In this document: positions 59,697 through 64,000 of the stretch, piece by piece | Layout of the letters: every line of letters starts with the position of its first letter | Position numbering within the stretch: position 1 is the first letter of the stretch | Assembly (NCBI RefSeq): GCF_036023875.1 | Contig: NZ_CP107931.1 | Span: forward strand, 1,302,001-1,366,000 | Origin: Mycobacterium sp. NBC_00419 | Lineage (GTDB): Bacteria > Actinomycetota > Actinomycetes > Mycobacteriales > Mycobacteriaceae | Length of the DNA stretch: 64,000 nt | Direction of reading: 5' to 3' | Translations under genes and position numbers: made by a program | Notes under the pieces: model-generated | Databases searched by the model: none | Seen by the model: only the letters and a program-made list of their open reading frames with translations | Told to the model about the DNA's origin: nothing

Positions 59697-62612
59697 ATGA
59701 GCACGGGACGCTCGCGGCCCCCTGCCGTGGCGCGGACCATTCGCCTGCTCGCGATACCGATCATCCTGGTCTGGGTGTCATTGACGGTCGTCGCGACCTT
59801 CTGGGGCCCCTGGTTGGAGACGGTCGGTCGTCAGCATTCGGTGCCGCTGGCTCCGCAGGACGCCCCCGCCGTGCAAGCCATGCAGCGCATCGGCGCCGAC
59901 TTCAAAGAATCGAAGTCGGACAGTTTCGCGATGCTGATCATCGAGGGCCAGCAGCCGCTCGGCGAAGACGCGCACGCCTACTACAACGATCTGGTCCGCC
60001 AGCTCAAAGAAGATCCCAAGCATGTCGAGCACATCCAGGATCTGTGGAGTGACCGGCTCACCGCGGCGGGCGTGCAAAGCGCGGACGGCAAAGCCGTCTA
60101 TGTGCAGCTGAATCTGGCTGGTAATCAAGGCACGACCCTCGGCCAGGATTCCATCGCCGCCGCGCGCCATATCGTCGACAAGACCCCTGCACCACCGGGT
60201 GTCCAGGCCTACGTCACCGGCCCAGCCGCACTGTCCAGCGATATGCAGCATGCCGGCGACAGATCGATCCTGAAGATGACCCTGATCGGTGCCGTGATCA
60301 TCTTCGCGGTGCTGCTGCTGGTCTACCGCTCGATAATCACCGTCATCGCCCTGTTGATCACCGTGGGCACCGAGCTGTTCGCAGCCCGCGCCGTCGTCGC
60401 CTTCCTCGCCGACCACAGCGTGTTTTCCCTCTCCACGTTCGCGGTCAATCTTCTTGTCGCCCTTGCGATGGCCGCCGGGACCGACTACGGCATCTTCTTC
60501 TTCGGGCGGTATCAGGAGGCCCGCCAGGCCGGCGAGGACGTCGAAACCGCCTACTACAGCACGTTCCGTGGGGTCGCGCCCGTGGTGATGGGCTCCGGTT
60601 TGACGATCGCGGGCGCGATGCTGTGCCTCAGCGTCACCCGGTTGCCGATCTTCCAGACCATCGGAGTTCCCTGCGCGATCGGCATGGTTGTCGCCGTCGC
60701 GGTCGCCATCACGCTGGTGCCCGCGGTGCTGGCCGCGGGTGGGCGCGTGGGCCTGTTCGACCCGACCCGCAAGATCGGGGTCCGCCGCTGGCGGCGGGTT
60801 GGTACGGCCATCGTCCGCTGGCCGGCACCCATCCTGGTCGCGACGCTGGCGGTCGCGTCGCTGGGCCTGATCGCGCTGCCCGGCTATCAGACGAGCTACA
60901 ACGACCGCCTCTACATCCCCGACGACGTCCCCGCCAACGTGGGATATGCGGCAGCACAACGGCATTTCACCCAGGCTCGCATGCTGCCCGAGATCCTGAT
61001 GATCGAGTCCGATCGGGACATGCGCAACCCCGCCGACTTCCTGGTGCTGCACAAACTCGCCAAGGCGATCTTCCGTGTTCCCGGCATTTCCCGGGTGCAG
61101 GGCATCACCCGGCCCGAAGGCACACCGATCGAACACACGTCGATCCCCTTTCTGATCAGCCTGCAGAGTGCTTCGCAGCAGCAGAGCATGAAGTTCATGC
61201 GCGATCAGGTCGACCAGATGGGCAAAATGGCCGGCCTGATGGATAGGCAGATCACTGTTCTGAGGCGCATGTACGACTTTCAGAAGCAGATCACGGTCAC
61301 TACACACAAAACGATCGAGCTGACCACACAGATGGCCGAGGTCGTCGCGCAGTTGCGCGATGCCGTCTCGATTTTCGACGACTTCTTCAGGCCGATCCGT
61401 AACTACCTGTACTGGGAACCGCACTGCTACAACATCCCGATGTGCTTCTCGATACGGAGCATCTTCGACGCACTCGACGGGATCAACACTGCGACCGAGA
61501 AGTTGCAGGAACTCCTGCCGACCCTCAACACGATGGATGAACTACAGCAGCAGCTGCTCGCGGAGATGCCCCGGCAGATCGCGATCCTGGAACAGATGCG
61601 GGACATGTCGAAGACCATGCACGCCACCATGTCCGGCAGCCTCGACGTGATGGACGAAACGAACAACGACGCCAATGCCATGGGGCAGGCCTACGACGCG
61701 GCCAAGGACGACGACACCTTCTGGCTGCCACCGGAAGTGTTCGACAACGCGGACTTCAAGAAGGCGATGAGTTCGTTCCTGTCACCGGACGGGAAATCGG
61801 CGCGATTCATCATCTCCCACAAGGGAGATCCGGCCACGCCCGAAGGCATCGCACGTACCGACAAGATTCGTACCGCAGCCGAGGAAGCGCTCAAGACCAC
61901 GCCCCTGTCCGGCGCGAAGATCTACCTGGCCGGCACCGCCTCGACATTCAAGGACTTCCGCGAAGGGTCGAACTACGACCTGCTGATCGCCGGCGTCGGC
62001 GCCCTGTGCCTGATCTTCATCATCATGCTGGTCATCACCCGAAGCCTGATCGCCGCACTCGTGATCGTGGGGACGGTGGCCCTGTCGCTGGGCTCGTCGT
62101 TCGGCCTGTCGGTGCTCATCTGGCAGTACATCTTCGGCATCAAGCTGCACTGGATGGTGCTGCCGATGTCCGTAATCGTCCTTCTCGCAGTGGGTTCGGA
62201 CTACAACCTGCTTCTGGTCGCCCGGATGAAAGAGGAGATCGCCGCCGGTATCAACACCGGCATCATCCGCGCCATGGGCAGCACCGGCAAGGTCGTTACC
62301 AACGCGGGCCTGGTGTTCGCCTTCACGATGGCCGCCATGGTGGTCAGCGATCTGCAGATCATCGGCCAGGTCGGCACCACCATCGCCATCGGCCTGCTGT
62401 TCGACACCCTGGTGGTGCGCTCGTTCATGACCCCGTCCATCGCGGCGCTCCTGGGACGGTGGTTCTGGTGGCCGCAGGTCGTCCGGCCGCGCCCGGCCAG
62501 CCAGATGCTGCGGCCCTACGGCACCCGCCTGACGGTTCGCGAACTGCTGGAGCGAGACGAAGTCCGCTCCGAAGAGCCGGTGACCGCCGAACTCCCCCGG
62601 CCGGTTACCTGA
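59697..62612 (+). CDS. mmpL4: MmpL-family RND transporter 2 (MmpL4-like)
   Basis: 971 residues from the ATG at 59697, preceded by GGAGG at 4 bases and by GGCCGCATGAGCA, as in the first MmpL gene; an ATG at 59667 adds ten residues. Same architecture: [10 protein letters not shown] and [10 protein letters not shown] relay pairs and a coiled-coil insertion with [14 protein letters not shown] loci carry two MmpL4 proteins that are not redundant. The last eight bases overlap the convergent RmlC-RmlD gene. Confidence 0.93.
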   Translation: MSTGRSRPPAVARTIRLLAIPIILVWVSLTVVATFWGPWLETVGRQHSVPLAPQDAPAVQAMQRIGADFKESKSDSFAMLIIEGQQPLGEDAHAYYNDLVRQLKEDPKHVEHIQDLWSDRLTAAGVQSADGKAVYVQLNLAGNQGTTLGQDSIAAARHIVDKTPAPPGVQAYVTGPAALSSDMQHAGDRSILKMTLIGAVIIFAVLLLVYRSIITVIALLITVGTELFAARAVVAFLADHSVFSLSTFAVNLLVALAMAAGTDYGIFFFGRYQEARQAGEDVETAYYSTFRGVAPVVMGSGLTIAGAMLCLSVTRLPIFQTIGVPCAIGMVVAVAVAITLVPAVLAAGGRVGLFDPTRKIGVRRWRRVGTAIVRWPAPILVATLAVASLGLIALPGYQTSYNDRLYIPDDVPANVGYAAAQRHFTQARMLPEILMIESDRDMRNPADFLVLHKLAKAIFRVPGISRVQGITRPEGTPIEHTSIPFLISLQSASQQQSMKFMRDQVDQMGKMAGLMDRQITVLRRMYDFQKQITVTTHKTIELTTQMAEVVAQLRDAVSIFDDFFRPIRNYLYWEPHCYNIPMCFSIRSIFDALDGINTATEKLQELLPTLNTMDELQQQLLAEMPRQIAILEQMRDMSKTMHATMSGSLDVMDETNNDANAMGQAYDAAKDDDTFWLPPEVFDNADFKKAMSSFLSPDGKSARFIISHKGDPATPEGIARTDKIRTAAEEALKTTPLSGAKIYLAGTASTFKDFREGSNYDLLIAGVGALCLIFIIMLVITRSLIAALVIVGTVALSLGSSFGLSVLIWQYIFGIKLHWMVLPMSVIVLLAVGSDYNLLLVARMKEEIAAGINTGIIRAMGSTGKVVTNAGLVFAFTMAAMVVSDLQIIGQVGTTIAIGLLFDTLVVRSFMTPSIAALLGRWFWWPQVVRPRPASQMLRPYGTRLTVRELLERDEVRSEEPVTAELPRPVT

Positions 62613-64000
62613 CGGCGGTCCCGTTGGTCTGGCGGCTCTCCGCCGATACGTAACCCGCCAGTGTCTCATCGGCGTCGGCCGGCACGAAGCCGGTGGACTC
62701 GATCTTCGACAGGTCCAGCGCACTGCTCGGCGGCCGCGGCGCCACCGGGCCCACCGCCGCCTTGGCGAAGTACGCCGCGGTGCTCACCCCGGTGACCCGC
62801 TCGGGATCATGCCCTGCCAGCGCGAAGGTACGCCGCGCCACGTCGGCCCATGAGCCGACCGCTCCCGAACCACTGACGTTGTAGGTTCCGTACGGCGCAC
62901 CAGTGTCCGTGAGATGCCGTATCGCCCTGGCGATTTCGGAGGCGAACGTCAGGCGCCCGAACTGGTCGTTGACCACCGACGGGTCGACGCCACGCTCGGC
63001 CAGCGACAGCATGGTGCGCACGAAATTTCGGCCCTCGCCGATCACCCAGGAGGTGCGCAGAGTGTAGTGCCGCGGCACGGTGGCCACGATCTGATCACCG
63101 GCGGCCTTCGTCTGCCCGTATACGCCCAGCGGTGCGACCGCATCGTCCTCGCGATAGGGCCGCGTCGAGGTGCCGTCGAACACATAGTCACTGGACACGT
63201 GCACCACCGTGATGCGGTGCGCGGTGGCGACTCTGGCCAGCTCGGCCACACCGGTGACGTTGGTGGCCCACGCCGCAGCGCGCCCCTGCGGGGTCTCGGC
63301 GGTATCGACCGCGGTGTAGGCCGCGGCGTTGATGATCGTGTCGTACTCGCGCCACGGCCGTGCGGTCTCCAGCGACCCCGATGCCAGGTCGATGTCGGCG
63401 CGCTCGGCGAACTCGACATACGGTGCGCCGGCGTAGGCCACCCGCAGCGCCTGGCCGAGCTGGCCGCCGGCGCCGAGCACCAGAACCTTGCGGCGCGGAA
63501 TGGGCGTCACATCCGACAACGGCCCCTGAGCGAGGTCCTTGGCCGACAGTTCGGCACGGTCAAGCGGAATCGGCCACTCGATGCCGAGGGCCGGGTCGCC
63601 GGGATGCAGCGACGGGTAGGCGACGCCGGCGGAGTAGTGGTCGTTGACCAGATAGCTGTAGACGGTGTTCGGCTCCAGTGTCTGGAACGAATTGCCCACT
63701 CCCCGAGGCACAAACACCGCCCGCGACGGGTCGAGTTCGGCGCTGAACACCGTCCCGAACGTCGGGCCCTCACGCAGGTCCACCCACGCCCCGAAGATCC
63801 GGCCGGAGCCCACCGAGATGTACTTGTCCCACGGTTCGGCGTGCACACCGCGTGTGGTGCCCGCCGCGTCGTTGAAGGAGATGTTCTGCTGGACCGGCCC
63901 GAAATCAGTCATCCCGGCGGCGATCATCTTCTCGCGCTGCCAGTTCTCCTTGAACCAGCCGCGGTTGTCGCCGTGAACCGGCAACTCCCAGATCGTCAGG
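62605..64000 (-). CDS. RmlC-RmlD fusion (dTDP-4-keto-6-deoxysugar 3,5-epimerase/4-reductase), 5' end outside window
   Basis: Open from the right edge to 62605; the frame continues before 63984 ([20 protein letters not shown]), so the start is beyond the window. The first 165 visible residues are RmlC-like ([48 protein letters not shown]). The rest is RmlD-like: [31 protein letters not shown], and [10 protein letters not shown] (Tyr-x-x-x-Lys). The fusion would convert dTDP-4-keto-6-deoxyglucose to dTDP-rhamnose or dTDP-6-deoxytalose, both GPL sugars. Which one cannot be read from sequence. Confidence 0.88.
   Translation of the reverse strand, partial: LTIWELPVHGDNRGWFKENWQREKMIAAGMTDFGPVQQNISFNDAAGTTRGVHAEPWDKYISVGSGRIFGAWVDLREGPTFGTVFSAELDPSRAVFVPRGVGNSFQTLEPNTVYSYLVNDHYSAGVAYPSLHPGDPALGIEWPIPLDRAELSAKDLAQGPLSDVTPIPRRKVLVLGAGGQLGQALRVAYAGAPYVEFAERADIDLASGSLETARPWREYDTIINAAAYTAVDTAETPQGRAAAWATNVTGVAELARVATAHRITVVHVSSDYVFDGTSTRPYREDDAVAPLGVYGQTKAAGDQIVATVPRHYTLRTSWVIGEGRNFVRTMLSLAERGVDPSVVNDQFGRLTFASEIARAIRHLTDTGAPYGTYNVSGSGAVGSWADVARRTFALAGHDPERVTGVSTAAYFAKAAVGPVAPRPPSSALDLSKIESTGFVPADADETLAGYVSAESRQTNGTAVR

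Overview
The window is GC-rich actinobacterial DNA. MbtH plus NRPS genes, an MmpS/MmpL/MmpL set, OafA-type acyltransferases, paralogous GT1 glycosyltransferases, TylF-type methyltransferases and GTG/TTG starts mark it as the glycopeptidolipid (GPL)-type surface lipopeptide locus of a non-tuberculous, probably rapidly growing, mycobacterium (Mycolicibacterium/Mycobacterium). I saw no tRNA, rRNA, transposase or CRISPR array.

Layout. (1) 1-10335, minus strand: mbtH, a one-module NRPS (C-A-T-E) and a second NRPS cut by the left edge (C-A-T-C-A...). Upstream of mbtH are two CRP-like sites and one KstR-like palindrome. (2) 10502-12541, minus: a GT1 glycosyltransferase and an O-methyltransferase; then a divergent DUF2505 gene. 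(3) 13248-22109, plus: four consecutive OafA/SGNH fusion acyltransferases of about 725-730 residues. (4) 22175-25849, plus: an NDP-sugar epimerase and a DrrA/DrrB/DrrC-like ABC exporter. (5) 25846-31180, minus: a nucleotide-sugar dehydrogenase and epimerase/decarboxylase-like pair between two GT1 enzymes. (6) 31355-35303, plus: a GMC oxidoreductase and a fifth OafA/SGNH acyltransferase that is a mosaic duplicate of the second. (7) 35381-38959, minus, visibly less GC-rich: a short OafA-like acyltransferase, a PPM/LCMT methyltransferase and a PE-PPE-domain hydrolase. (8) 39216-43607: a GT4 glycosyltransferase, then a second divergent GT1/GMC pair, a duplicate of the one at 29918-32995. (9) 43647-49850, mostly minus: three Gfo/Idh/MocA oxidoreductases, an alpha/beta hydrolase, a TylF-type methyltransferase and a fifth GT1 enzyme. 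(10) 50124-55709: two paralogous condensation-fold acyltransferases around a sulfotransferase, then an MFS exporter. (11) 56164-62612, plus: MmpS and two MmpL transporters, with a perfect CRP-type palindrome upstream. (12) 62605 to the right edge, minus: a fused RmlC-RmlD enzyme.

How it fits together (inference). The NRPS pair with MbtH builds an N-acylated short peptide. Sugar-nucleotide enzymes supply deoxyhexose and uronate/pentose donors. Five GT1 and one GT4 enzyme glycosylate it; methyltransferases, many acyltransferases, redox enzymes and a sulfotransferase decorate it; MmpS/MmpL and possibly the ABC and MFS systems export it. The decoration capacity is larger than in the standard GPL locus as I know it. 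The NRPS order (one epimerising module, then a module without epimerase) does not fit the usual D-Phe-D-alloThr-D-Ala-alaninol backbone. CRP-type sites in front of both the NRPS operon and the MmpS/MmpL operon suggest shared control.
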